Source of the DNA: DATAZK01 sp965199805
GTDB lineage: Bacteria > Actinomycetota > Actinomycetes > Frankiales > Frankiaceae
Direction: 5' to 3'
Length of the DNA stretch: 64,000 bases
Assembly (NCBI GenBank): GCA_965199805.1
Contig: CBDATO010000001.1
Span: 62,001 to 126,000 of the forward strand
Positions 1 through 8,223 of the stretch are shown here, piece by piece. The position numbers were made by a program, and so were the translations under genes. Each line of letters opens with the position of its first letter. Position 1 is the first letter of the stretch. The notes beneath the pieces are model-generated. The model saw only the letters and a program-made list of their open reading frames with translations. It was not told the origin of the DNA and did not search any database.

Positions 1-971
1 ACCTCACCGGTGACAACGGTGTGCACGGTGCCGGACTGCATCAGCTGCAGGATGTGGCGGTGCGCGGCGAGCCCCTCGCTGCGCGCCGGCCAGTTCAGCC
101 CCATGGTCAGGCGGGTCTGCAGCGGGTCCGCCGCATAGGCGAGGCACACGCCGAGCAGCGAGAAGTTGCCGTAGATGGCGGGCTGCACGACCAGCGCGGC
201 GCCGTCGTTGGTGATGTCGGAGGCGTAGCCGACGAGCAGGATGCGCCCGTTCATCCCCATGCAGCGGAAGGTCTCGAGGGTGACGTCGCCACCGACCGAG
301 TCCAGGGCGACGTCGACGCCGGCCCCGAACGTCGCGTCGACGACCTGCTGCGCGAAGCCGCCCTCGCGGTAGTTGATGACGACGTCGGCGCCGAGCTCCT
401 TGCAGAACTCGAGCTTCTCCGCCGAGCCGGCGGTCGCGATGACCGTGGCCCCGGCCGCCTTGCCGAGCTGGATCGCGGCGGAGCCGACGCCTCCGGCACC
501 GGCGTGCACCAGCAGCGTCTCGCCGGCCTGCAGCTTCGTCCGTTCGTAGAGGCTGAAGTGGCTGAGGTGGAAGGGGTAGTGCAGGGCCGCGCCCTGCGCG
601 TCGTCCAGCCAGTCGGGGATGAGCATCGCGCTCACGCCGTCGACGTTGGCGTACTCGGCGAAGCCGCCGCCGGCGCCCGACGGGATGCCGACGATGCGCC
701 GACCGAGCAGGTGCTCCTGCCCCGCGCCGGCCGCCTCGACGACGCCCATCGCCTCCATGCCCGGCACGAACGGCGGCTGCAGCGGCACGATGCTCCACTT
801 GCCGCGCACGATGTCGGTGTCGTTGAAGTTCACGCAGAAGGTCGAGACCTTGACCCGGACCTCGCCCGGGCCCGGCGCCCGCACCTCGATCTGCTGGCGC
901 TCGAGCACCTTCGTCGGGTCACCGAGTGCGGTGGCCACCCACGCGTCTGCCTTGATGCTCTCGTTCGCCAT
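1..971 (-). CDS. Zinc-type NADPH:quinone oxidoreductase (MDR superfamily), 3' end cut by window edge
   Basis: This is an NAD(P)H-dependent quinone/enone reductase of the medium-chain dehydrogenase family without catalytic zinc. About 323 residues are visible and the C-terminus lies beyond the window. The N-terminal GroES-like part carries FCVNFNDTDIVRG and PFVPGMEAMGVV; the Rossmann part has the nucleotide-binding HAGAGGVGSAAIQLGKAAG. Two in-frame ATGs exist, at 980 and 971. AGGA at 980-983 sits 8 bases before the ATG at 971, so that start is preferred. It is the last visible gene of a leftward run behind the FAD oxidase and the hydrolase, with a 50-base gap that holds a strong palindrome. 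It is related to the quinone oxidoreductase at 20777-21823. Family is certain; substrate is unknown. Confidence 0.88.
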   Translation of the reverse strand, partial: MANESIKADAWVATALGDPTKVLERQQIEVRAPGPGEVRVKVSTFCVNFNDTDIVRGKWSIVPLQPPFVPGMEAMGVVEAAGAGQEHLLGRRIVGIPSGAGGGFAEYANVDGVSAMLIPDWLDDAQGAALHYPFHLSHFSLYERTKLQAGETLLVHAGAGGVGSAAIQLGKAAGATVIATAGSAEKLEFCKELGADVVINYREGGFAQQVVDATFGAGVDVALDSVGGDVTLETFRCMGMNGRILLVGYASDITNDGAALVVQPAIYGNFSLLGVCLAYAADPLQTRLTMGLNWPARSEGLAAHRHILQLMQSGTVHTVVTGE

Positions 972-985
972 GCGGGTCATCCTGC

Positions 986-1007
986 ACCAGGTGCTTGACC
1001 TGGTCAA
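986..1007. promoter_or_regulatory. Nested palindromes in the FAD oxidase/quinone oxidoreductase gap (operator candidate)
   Basis: Two overlapping inverted repeats occupy this gap. TTGACC-T-GGTCAA (995-1007) is a perfect 13-base palindrome. ACCAGGT-gcttg-ACCTGGT (986-992 and 998-1004) has 7-base arms around a 5-base spacer. They lie just upstream of the leftward oxidoreductase start at 971, where a repressor site or small attenuator would act. No regulator gene is adjacent, so the cognate protein is unknown. Confidence 0.45.
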
Positions 1008-1021
1008 CAAAGTCGCCGGGT

Positions 1022-2443
1022 TCAGCGGCGGCTCGAGAAGCCGCTCGAGGCGAGGCCCCCGGACAGCGAAGCATCGGCCTCGGCGGCGTCGACCTGGCCG
1101 AGCTTGCCCGGGTTGAGCAGGCCGTACGGGTCGACGTCGGCCTTGAAGTCGCGCTGCCGGACGTCGAACTCGTACAGCGAGGTCGACGACAGCACCGGGC
1201 GGTGGGTGTCCGCCACCAGGCAGCCGAGTCCGGCGGCCAGCTCGCTGACGCTGACCAGCGCGGACTCATCGGGCACGCAGAGCGCGAGCTGCAGCGCCGG
1301 CCGGCCGGCGAAGCGCTTGATGCTCACGGCGATGCAGGTGCCCTCGGGCGCCAGCGCCCGCAGCCGTTCGAGCGCGGCGACCGGCTCGTCCTCGGGCAGC
1401 AGGGCGATCAGCGTCGCGATGGTCGGGCGCTGCTTGCGCAGCCAGAAGACCGAGTGCCCCCAGGTGTACTCGTAGAACGGGATGCCGCGCGGGCCCGCGC
1501 CGACCGCGACGTCGTGGACCACCTCGACGCCGGCCGGGCAGCTGTCGGCGGCCATCCGGCACACCGTCTCCACCGCATGCGGAGCGGCCATGACCAGCAC
1601 GGCCGCGCGGCCGGCCGGCAGCGCGAGCGGGGTGAGGGCACCGGCGATGGCCGGGTCGACCGGGTGCACGTTCTTCACGTCGACCCCGTCGGCGAGCGCG
1701 AGCTCGAGCCCGAACGACACCGCGGCGGCGAAGGTCGGGAAGCTCAGCGCGAGGTCGTGCCAGTTGCGGTGCGGCGCCGTGGGCATCTCGACCTGGCTGA
1801 CGATGCCGGCCGTCCCGAAGCTGAAATGCACCAGGTCGACGTCGCGGCCGCGTACCTCCAGGGCGCGCGGCGACTCCTCGACGGTGATGACCCGCAGGCC
1901 GGTGATGTTGCCCCGGTCGGCGAGCACGCCGTGGCGGACCGCGCCGACCCCGGCGTGGCCACCGACGACGTAGCCGCCGGCCGTCCCCACCGCCTTGCTG
2001 CTCGGGTAAAGCCGCAGCTCCTGACCGGTCGGGGTGAGCGCGGCGTCGATGTCGGTGAGCACGGCACCTGTCCAGGAGCGCCACCAGCCGTCGCCGATGT
2101 CGACCATGCCGGACAGCGCCGCGAGCTCGAGCACGACTCCCCCGCGCAGCGGCACCGACTGCCCGAAGTTGCACGTGCCGGCGCCGCGCGGGATGAGCGG
2201 CACGCGATGCGTGGCGGCGGCGGCCACCACCTCGAGCAGCTCGGCCTCGTCACGGGGTGACGCGATGGCCTGGGCGAGCCGGTCGCCGAAGAGCCGGGCG
2301 AGGCCCGGCGAGAGCACCGCCGACATGTCGCGGCTCGCCCGCTTCACCCGCTCCGGGTCGACCGACGTGGGCACCGCCGGCAGGGCGGCGAGCATCCCGG
2401 CCACCTGCTCGAAGGCGACCGGCTCCGGTAGCGCTTCCGTCAT
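1022..2443 (-). CDS. FAD-linked oxidase, vanillyl-alcohol-oxidase/PCMH fold
   Basis: A flavoprotein oxidase or dehydrogenase of the VAO/PCMH superfamily, about 473 residues. The FAD-binding part includes PLIPRGAGTCNFGQ and the pyrophosphate-binding TAGGYVVGGHAGVG; the C-terminal substrate domain ends in DPYGLLNPGKLG, the usual closing motif of FAD-linked oxidases. The reaction is probably two-electron oxidation of an alcohol, phenol or hydroxy-acid; the substrate cannot be told. ATG codons at 2449 and 2443 are in frame. No Shine-Dalgarno is present, but TAGCGT ends 7 bases before 2443, which favours a leaderless start there. It follows the alpha/beta hydrolase by 53 bases and precedes the quinone oxidoreductase, so the three are probably co-regulated. 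Confidence 0.85.
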   Translation of the reverse strand: MTEALPEPVAFEQVAGMLAALPAVPTSVDPERVKRASRDMSAVLSPGLARLFGDRLAQAIASPRDEAELLEVVAAAATHRVPLIPRGAGTCNFGQSVPLRGGVVLELAALSGMVDIGDGWWRSWTGAVLTDIDAALTPTGQELRLYPSSKAVGTAGGYVVGGHAGVGAVRHGVLADRGNITGLRVITVEESPRALEVRGRDVDLVHFSFGTAGIVSQVEMPTAPHRNWHDLALSFPTFAAAVSFGLELALADGVDVKNVHPVDPAIAGALTPLALPAGRAAVLVMAAPHAVETVCRMAADSCPAGVEVVHDVAVGAGPRGIPFYEYTWGHSVFWLRKQRPTIATLIALLPEDEPVAALERLRALAPEGTCIAVSIKRFAGRPALQLALCVPDESALVSVSELAAGLGCLVADTHRPVLSSTSLYEFDVRQRDFKADVDPYGLLNPGKLGQVDAAEADASLSGGLASSGFSSRR

Positions 2444-2450
2444 ACCCATC

Positions 2451-2456
2451 ACGCTA
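2451..2456 (-). promoter_or_regulatory. -10 hexamer TAGCGT of a leaderless promoter
   Basis: TAGCGT on the minus strand ends 7 bases before the ATG at 2443, matching the actinobacterial TAnnnT -10 box at the spacing where transcription starts on the start codon. No convincing -35 box is visible. Confidence 0.4.
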
Positions 2457-2496
2457 GGAGGCGGCGCCGCGGCCGGGCGTTTCCGCCCCGTCAACA

Positions 2497-3363
2497 TCAG
2501 GTTTCGCGCAGGTGCGCGATCAGCTCGGCGTTGACCAGGTCGGGGGCGTGCTCGGGCAGCCAGTGGTCGACGCCCTCCACGATCACGAAGCGGAACTGCG
2601 CGGCCATGTGCAGGACGGAGTCCTCGGCCTGCGGGCGGCCCAGCGCCGGGTCCTCGGTCGACCAGATGAGCAGGGTCGGTACGCGTACCGGCTGCAACCC
2701 TTCGATCTGGTGCAGCCCGCCGGCGCGGTACCAGTTCAGCGCGGCGCCGATCGCCTCCGGTGACCCGAGCGCGTCCGCGTACGCCACCGCGTCCTCGGCC
2801 GACAACCCGGCGGCGAGGTACAGCGCGTGCAGCCGCTCGTAATTGCCCAGCTCCTGGTCGGTCTCCGGGCGCACGAACCACTCGAAGTAGCCCGACCGCG
2901 CCTTCTGCTCGCCGTCATCAGCGGCGTAGGCGTCGAGGTAGGCGAGCGGGTGGCCGACCGACAGCGACGTGTAGCTCAGCAGCCGCTCCGGATGACGCGC
3001 GGCCACCTGCCAGCCGACGACCGCGCCGAAGTCGTGCCCGACGAGGTGGAAACGGTCGGCGCCGAGCACGTCGGCCAGGCGGAGCACGTCGGCCTTCAGC
3101 AGGTCGGTCGAGTACGCGGCCACGCCCGCCGGCCGGGCGCCGGGTGAGTAGCCGCGCTGGTCGACGGCGACGGCGCGGTAACCGGCGGCGGCGAGCGCCG
3201 GCAGCTGAAGGCGGAACGACCGCTTCGTCTCCGGGAAGCCGTGCAGCAACAGGACGAGCGGGCCGTCGGCGGGCCCGGCCTCCACCACATCGAAGGTCAG
3301 GACCCCGTACGTCGGGTCCTGCACGGACAGGCGGCCCGTGCGCGGCTCCTGCGCGTGCGGCAT
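2497..3363 (-). CDS. Alpha/beta hydrolase, epoxide hydrolase-like
   Basis: A 288-residue soluble alpha/beta hydrolase. The oxyanion motif HGFPE lies near residue 41. The nucleophile elbow reads GHDFGA, so the nucleophile is aspartate rather than serine, as in epoxide hydrolases and haloalkane dehalogenases. The acid is probably in STEDPAL and the base is the histidine of DHWLPEHAP. A GAGGAG sequence 6 bases before the ATG at 3363 supports the start. It heads the leftward run with the FAD oxidase and quinone oxidoreductase and is divergent from the phosphotransferase at 3439. Epoxide hydrolysis is the best inference; dehalogenase activity is not excluded. Confidence 0.85.
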   Translation of the reverse strand: MPHAQEPRTGRLSVQDPTYGVLTFDVVEAGPADGPLVLLLHGFPETKRSFRLQLPALAAAGYRAVAVDQRGYSPGARPAGVAAYSTDLLKADVLRLADVLGADRFHLVGHDFGAVVGWQVAARHPERLLSYTSLSVGHPLAYLDAYAADDGEQKARSGYFEWFVRPETDQELGNYERLHALYLAAGLSAEDAVAYADALGSPEAIGAALNWYRAGGLHQIEGLQPVRVPTLLIWSTEDPALGRPQAEDSVLHMAAQFRFVIVEGVDHWLPEHAPDLVNAELIAHLRET

Positions 3364-3438
3364 GGCTGGCTCCTCGGGAGATCGGGGCGGGTGATGGGAT
3401 CACCCGGACGGACGGTAGCCGCAGAGGAAAGGGCGCAC

Positions 3439-4530
3439 ATGACGCGACCGGGACGACCTCTCCCCCGCACCGTCGACGAGCTCGACGCCGAGTGGCTGAC
3501 CGCCGAGCTGCAGGCGACGTGTCCCGGCGTACGGGTGCAGACCGTCCGGGTGCTCGAGCGCCACGAGGTGACCAACGCGCACGCGCGGCTCGCGCTCGAG
3601 TACGCCGAGCCCGGTGCCGGTCCGGCCACCGTGTTCTGCAAGCTGCCGCCCACCGACGCCGATCACCGGCAGGCGGTCGGCGCGTACGCGATGGGGGTGA
3701 AGGAGGCCCGCTTCTACGCCGAGCTCGCGCCGCACGTGCCGGTGCCGGCGCCGCGCAGCTACGCGGCCCGCTACGACGACGAGCGCTTCGTTCTGCTGCT
3801 GGAGGACCTGACCGCCGCCGACTGCGCGGTGTCCGACGGCACCTGGGGTGTCCCGCCCGACGCCGCGGCCGCCGCGCTGGAGGACCTCGCCGCCCTGCAC
3901 GTACGGTTCGCCGACCCGGCCTACCGGGCCGCGCACGCCCCCTGGGTGACGGTGTCGCGGCCGACCCTCGCGTACGGCCGCAACCACCTCGAGGGCGCCC
4001 TGCGTGATCACCGCGACCGGCTGAGCGACGCCTACGCCGAGATCGCCGCGATCTACCTCGACCACCACGACGCGTTGCAGACCGCCTGGCACGAGGGACC
4101 GCAGACGGTGATCCACGGCGACCCGCACATCGGCAACCTCTACCTCGACCCGCGCGCGCCCGGCGGCAGCCCCAGGGTCGGCTTCCTCGACTGGGGCATC
4201 GTCAACGTCAACACCCCGATGCGCGACGTCGGCTACTTCCTGACCATGTCGCTGTCGGTCGACGATCGCCGCACCCACGAGCGTGACCTGCTGCGGCACT
4301 ACCTCGAGGTGCGGCGCGCGAGCGGCCTCGACGACCTCAGCGACGACGCCGCCTGGCAGGCGCACCGGCTGCACGCGGCCTACACCGTGCCGGCCTCGTG
4401 CGCGGCGGCAAACTACTCCGGCAGCAGCGAGCGGCGCCGGGTCTTCGCCGGCGCCTTCGTGGAGCGGGCCGTCGCGGCGCTGGACGACCTCGAGGCGCGC
4501 GCCGCCGTGCGGGCGGCGACCGGCCTGTGA
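3439..4530 (+). CDS. Aminoglycoside phosphotransferase-family (kinase-fold) protein
   Basis: A 363-residue protein of the phosphotransferase/choline-kinase-like superfamily, which phosphorylates small hydroxylated molecules with ATP. The catalytic loop is HGDPHIGNLY near residue 225 and the metal-binding motif is FLDWGIVN. A lysine-containing ATP-binding strand is seen as TVFCKLPP near residue 70. GAGGAAAGGG upstream supports the ATG at 3439. It is divergent from the hydrolase operon and converges with the gene at 4534, leaving only 3 bases between stops. Homologues are common beside lipid and steroid catabolic genes in actinobacteria; resistance to aminoglycosides is not implied. Substrate unknown. 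Confidence 0.8.
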   Translation: MTRPGRPLPRTVDELDAEWLTAELQATCPGVRVQTVRVLERHEVTNAHARLALEYAEPGAGPATVFCKLPPTDADHRQAVGAYAMGVKEARFYAELAPHVPVPAPRSYAARYDDERFVLLLEDLTAADCAVSDGTWGVPPDAAAAALEDLAALHVRFADPAYRAAHAPWVTVSRPTLAYGRNHLEGALRDHRDRLSDAYAEIAAIYLDHHDALQTAWHEGPQTVIHGDPHIGNLYLDPRAPGGSPRVGFLDWGIVNVNTPMRDVGYFLTMSLSVDDRRTHERDLLRHYLEVRRASGLDDLSDDAAWQAHRLHAAYTVPASCAAANYSGSSERRRVFAGAFVERAVAALDDLEARAAVRAATGL

Positions 4531-4533
4531 GCC

Positions 4534-5355
4534 TCAGCCGAGCACGGCGGCGAGCGCGTCGCGCACGGTGCGGGCATGCACCTCAGGCCCGCGGGCCGCG
4601 AGCGGGGCGTTGAAGACCTCGGTCGTCACGATCGGCCGGGCTCCGGTGGCGGAGAGGGCGTCCCAGAAGCCGGCGAAGTCCACGACCCCCTGACCGGTGG
4701 GAAGCCGGGCCGTCATGCATTCGGCCATCGGCTCGAGCCCCGCCGGTACGGCGGCGTCGCAGAGCTGCACGTAGTGGAGGCGTTCGCCCGGGATGCTGCG
4801 CAACAGGTCGGGATCCGGGCCGCCGGGCATCCGCGTCCAGTGCCAGGTGTCGAGCAGCAGCCCCGCGTTCGGTGCGCCGGCCGCGGTGATCAGGCTCCAG
4901 GCGGTGCGCAGGTCGGGTACCGCCGACCAGGGCAGGAACTCCAGGCTGATCCGCCTCCCCCGCTCGGCCGCCACCGCACACGACGCCGCCAGCCCGTCCG
5001 CCGCCGCAGCGAGGTCGGCCGTCGGCTCGAGGACGCACGCCCCGATCGTCGCGGCGCCCACCACGTCGGCCACGTCGAGGATCGCGTCGATCTCCCGCCG
5101 CTGCGCCTCGCCGGGCCCCGCCGACCATTGACTGATCGCCTCGACGACGGGCACCGCGATCCCCGCGTCCGCGAGCCGCTGCGCCGCCTCCGGCACCCCC
5201 ACCTGCTGCAGGTGCAGCGACCAGACCGACCAGTTCGCGTACCCGGCCGCCCCGGATGCGGCGATCAGCTTTGCCAGGTCATCGGACGTGACGGTGAAGG
5301 GGTCGGCCAGCATCGTGGCCGGGCAGACGCCGACCTCGGTCAGGGAAGGGCGCAC
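4534..5355 (-). CDS. Sugar phosphate isomerase/epimerase-like TIM barrel (AP endonuclease 2 family)
   Basis: A 273-residue xylose-isomerase-like TIM barrel. Visible metal-ligand segments include SLEFLPWS, GLLLDTWHW and HYVQLCDA, each holding acidic or histidine residues at expected barrel-strand ends. Members isomerise or epimerise sugars, inositols or related compounds, or act as dehydratases. The start is GTG at 5355, chosen because AAGGAG (5363-5368) sits 7 bases upstream; longer in-frame reading upstream is unsupported. It is divergent from the gene at 5474 and convergent with the phosphotransferase. The substrate cannot be deduced. Confidence 0.8.
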   Translation of the reverse strand: MRPSLTEVGVCPATMLADPFTVTSDDLAKLIAASGAAGYANWSVWSLHLQQVGVPEAAQRLADAGIAVPVVEAISQWSAGPGEAQRREIDAILDVADVVGAATIGACVLEPTADLAAAADGLAASCAVAAERGRRISLEFLPWSAVPDLRTAWSLITAAGAPNAGLLLDTWHWTRMPGGPDPDLLRSIPGERLHYVQLCDAAVPAGLEPMAECMTARLPTGQGVVDFAGFWDALSATGARPIVTTEVFNAPLAARGPEVHARTVRDALAAVLG

Positions 5356-5473
5356 CGGAGGACTCCTTCGAAAGCATCTGGATAGACCCCGCCCGTCCTG
5401 CGCGCAAGCCCTGCAGGCAGCATGGTCACCCGCAGCGCGGACATCGGGACGCGCGGGACGAGAGGTGGGCCGG

Positions 5474-6196
5474 ATGAGGGCGAGCGGCGTGATCGTGGCG
5501 GCGCTGGACTGCGCTCCGGCGTCCATCGAGGACTGGAACGGCTGGTACGACCTCGACCACATGCCGCCCAACGTCGCCCTACCGGGCATCCTCTCCGGCC
5601 GGCGTTACGTGGCACTGCCCGAGCTCGCGGTGCTGCGCACCGGTACCGACGGCTCGTGGTGGGCGGACCGCAAGTCGTCCTTCCTGACCATCTACACGCT
5701 GTGCGACGACGTCATGGCCACCTTCGGCGCGATGGTGACCTTGCGCGACGAGCTCGACGCGTCGGGCCGGATGTTCGCCGAGGAGCGGAAGGCGGTACGC
5801 GGCGGCGACGGGCTCGCGCTCACCGCGGCGACCGGGCGCAACGGGCTCGGCAACGGCGCCCACGAGCTCCCGTTCCTCGGCCACCAGGGCCTCGTGGTGC
5901 TGCGCCGCACCGACGCCGGAGCGCACGACGACGCCGACCACGCGCGGCTCGCGGGCGCCGTACTCGGGTCCGATGCCGGCAGCGCGCTGCTCAGCTACGC
6001 CTCAGCCGTGAACCCCGGCACGGGGCTGCACGTCGTGCTGCTCGAGGACGCCGTCGCCGCCCGGGCGAAGGCCGTCACCGACGCCGTTGCGGCAGCGGGT
6101 GGCCCCGCGGTCAGCACGGCCGCGTACGCGGCGATCACGTCGAACGACTTCGGCTGGGCCGACGACCTGCGCGGGGCCGGCCTGCCCGTCATGTGA
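5474..6196 (+). CDS. Conserved hypothetical protein, possibly dimeric alpha/beta-barrel fold
   Basis: A 240-residue cytosolic protein without signal peptide or membrane segment. The N-terminus (DWNGWYDLDHMPPNV, then GILSGRRYVAL) resembles EthD-like or dimeric alpha/beta-barrel proteins, in which a WYD..H segment opens the ligand pocket; a second half may repeat the fold. The ATG at 5474 is preceded by GAGGTGG. It is divergent from the TIM-barrel gene across 118 bases, so the two may be co-regulated. A hairpin 27 bases downstream may end its transcript. The function is not known and the fold assignment is an inference. Confidence 0.6.
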   Translation: MRASGVIVAALDCAPASIEDWNGWYDLDHMPPNVALPGILSGRRYVALPELAVLRTGTDGSWWADRKSSFLTIYTLCDDVMATFGAMVTLRDELDASGRMFAEERKAVRGGDGLALTAATGRNGLGNGAHELPFLGHQGLVVLRRTDAGAHDDADHARLAGAVLGSDAGSALLSYASAVNPGTGLHVVLLEDAVAARAKAVTDAVAAAGGPAVSTAAYAAITSNDFGWADDLRGAGLPVM

Positions 6197-6222
6197 CGGG
6201 CGTACACGGAATTCCATCGGCG

Positions 6223-6241
6223 CGCCATTCCCCGAATGGCG
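6223..6241 (+). terminator. Short hairpin after the hypothetical gene
   Basis: CGCCATTC-ccc-GAATGGCG forms a perfect 8-bp stem with a 3-base loop, 27 bases after the stop at 6196. There is no U tract, as is common for actinobacterial terminators. The rest of the 137-base gap is relatively AT-rich and probably holds the lipoprotein promoter. Confidence 0.45.
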
Positions 6242-6333
6242 TCACCTCCGGCGACGAATTCCCGTTCAATGATTTCGCGGGCATTTGACGATCTCGGGGC
6301 GGCCGAGCGCGCCCGCTTCCCCGGGAGATGACC

Positions 6334-8025
6334 GTGTCACGACGTTCCGTCCGTTCCGCCACCGGTGTGCTGGCCTGCGCGCTCGCGCTGCCGATCGGCC
6401 TCCTCGCCAGCGCGTGCGAGCCGGCACCGCCGCGGCCGGCCAATGACGACTTCGGCGCCGCCGTACGGCTGCCGTCCTCCGCCGCCGGGCAGGTCGCGGG
6501 GACCACACTGGGCGCGATCCTGCAGCCCGGGGAGTCCCGGCTCGGAGGAACGAATTCGGTCTGGTACCGCTGGACGGCACCGAGCAGCGGGGTCGCCTCG
6601 CTCTCCAGCGGCGGCACCCTCGGTTCGATGACGGACGTCTACACCGGTGCCACGTACCGCACGTTGCGACCGGTGAACAGCTTCGATCTGACCGGCGCCG
6701 ACAGGTTCGCCGTCACGGCGGGCACCACCTACACGCTTCGGGTGACCTCGCAGTTCGGTGGCGCTTTCGTCCTGCACTGGGCGACGACCACGACTCCTGC
6801 CAACGACAACCGACAGCGCGCCGCCGTCCTCTCCACCGGCTCCGGCTCGCTCGTCGTCGACACCACCGCCGCCACCCGGCAGCCGAGCGATCCGACCATC
6901 GCCGGTCGGCGCATCCCGGCCTCCGTCTGGTACCGGTGGACGGCCCCGACGACGGGCTTCTACTCGTTCGGGTCGGCGGGCAGCCAGTCGACGGCGGCTA
7001 TCGGTGCCTACACCGATGACGGTGCACTCACGCGTCTGGACGAAAGTGCAGGCGGATGCGAATCCGCGTTCGGAGGCCTCCTCGGCTCCGGCCGGTCGTC
7101 CGCCTCCATGATCGGTTTCGACGCCCGGGCCGGCCGCAGCTACTTGCTGATGCTCGGCACGGTGCCCGAGGACTACGGAGTCATCGTGGGCGCCCCGGTG
7201 GCCTTCCCGCAGTTCGGGGATCGGATGCAGTTGAACTGGCGCCTGGTGCCCGACGCGCCGACCGCCAGCGGCAACAACGCCTTCGCCGCCGCCGCCCGGT
7301 TGACCGGCACGCACGGCACCGTGGAAGGCACGACCGCAGGCGCCACCGCCGAGGCCGGCGAGCCGGCACACGCCGGCACCGCGGCGCAGTCGTCCGTCTG
7401 GTTCACCCTCACGCCCCGCGTGACCGCCGATTACGTCTTCCAGGCGTCGCCGCAGGACAGTGAGGGCTGCTACTCGCGCCTCGGCGTGTACACCGGCACG
7501 GCCGTCAACCGACTGACGCCCGTCCCCGCGAGCAGCCGACCGGCGCCGCTCGCGCAACTCCTGGACGCGCAGCTGCCGGAGTCCGCCGGCTTCCCGGACC
7601 TCGAGACGCCGGAGGCCATCGCCGGCCGGCGCGTGCACCTCGTCGCCGGACGGACGTACCACATAGCGGTCGACCGGCTCAGCCAGCCGTCCGCGTTCTC
7701 CCTGCACTGGGACATCCCGCAGGCCGTGCCCACGATCCGCTCCGTGACCACCGGCAACGGCAGCATCGGCGTCATCTGGTCGCCGCCCGTCGCTACCGCG
7801 GGCAGCACCCGCTCCGGGTATTACGTGACGGCCGTCCCCGTCGTCACCGACGACGAGAACTATGAGAGCAGCTACGTGGGCGACATCAGCGTGCCGGTGA
7901 CGTCGTCCTTCACCACCGTCCGCGGGCTCACGAACGGCAAGGCCTACCGGCTGATCGTCGCGGCGGTCAACGACGCGGGACCGGGCGACCTGTACGTGTC
8001 GCGCCCGGTCACCCCGCGCCGGTAG
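6334..8025 (+). CDS. Surface lipoprotein: three related beta-rich repeats plus a fibronectin type III domain
   Basis: About 563 residues. The export signal has an RR-rich N-terminus, a hydrophobic core and a lipobox-like LLASAC with the anchor Cys near residue 28 (alanine at -3 is slightly atypical). Three repeats follow, each opening with an N-D/N-x-F/R-x-A-A segment and containing S-V-W-Y/F-x-W/L-T-x-P; they end in GGAFVLHW, MQLNWRL and SAFSLHW. This resembles pre-peptidase C-terminal-type domains. The last ~100 residues form a fibronectin type III domain (SIGVIWSPP to GLTNGKAYRLIVAAVN). GGGAG at 6323-6327 touches the ATG at 6328 but lies 6 bases before the GTG at 6334, so GTG is preferred. 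No catalytic domain is seen; an adhesive or binding role on the cell surface is inferred. Confidence 0.75.
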   Translation: MSRRSVRSATGVLACALALPIGLLASACEPAPPRPANDDFGAAVRLPSSAAGQVAGTTLGAILQPGESRLGGTNSVWYRWTAPSSGVASLSSGGTLGSMTDVYTGATYRTLRPVNSFDLTGADRFAVTAGTTYTLRVTSQFGGAFVLHWATTTTPANDNRQRAAVLSTGSGSLVVDTTAATRQPSDPTIAGRRIPASVWYRWTAPTTGFYSFGSAGSQSTAAIGAYTDDGALTRLDESAGGCESAFGGLLGSGRSSASMIGFDARAGRSYLLMLGTVPEDYGVIVGAPVAFPQFGDRMQLNWRLVPDAPTASGNNAFAAAARLTGTHGTVEGTTAGATAEAGEPAHAGTAAQSSVWFTLTPRVTADYVFQASPQDSEGCYSRLGVYTGTAVNRLTPVPASSRPAPLAQLLDAQLPESAGFPDLETPEAIAGRRVHLVAGRTYHIAVDRLSQPSAFSLHWDIPQAVPTIRSVTTGNGSIGVIWSPPVATAGSTRSGYYVTAVPVVTDDENYESSYVGDISVPVTSSFTTVRGLTNGKAYRLIVAAVNDAGPGDLYVSRPVTPRR

Positions 8026-8134
8026 ACCGGCGGGTCAGGCCGGCGTCGACCCGGAGCGGGTCGCCACTGCTTCGAGGTAGGCGTCGGCCAGCTGTCGTAC
8101 CTGATCACCTTGTTGGCGCGCGGGCCCACACAGC

Positions 8135-8168
8135 AGTGGGGGAAGAGGCGGCTGCCTCTCCCCCCACT
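8135..8168. terminator. Bidirectional terminator hairpin between convergent genes
   Basis: The arms 8135-8149 and 8154-8168 pair over 15 bp with one A-C mismatch and enclose the 4-base loop GGCT. It lies midway between the lipoprotein stop (8025) and the stop of the leftward exporter (8224), so it can serve both. Nothing else convincing is seen in 8026-8223. Confidence 0.75.
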
Positions 8169-8223
8169 CTGACGGACGCGCCGCCGACGATGTGACCCGT
8201 GACGCGCTACCTCTGCAACCCGG

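Noticed and set aside
3439..4530. Aminoglycoside resistance gene
   Set aside because: Only the broad kinase fold is shared; length and context fit a metabolic phosphotransferase and nothing points to aminoglycosides.
8035..8120. Minus-strand peptide QLADAYLEAVATRSG ending at 8035
   Set aside because: No start codon with a ribosome site; the frame runs back into the terminator hairpin. It could be a gene remnant but is too short to support.
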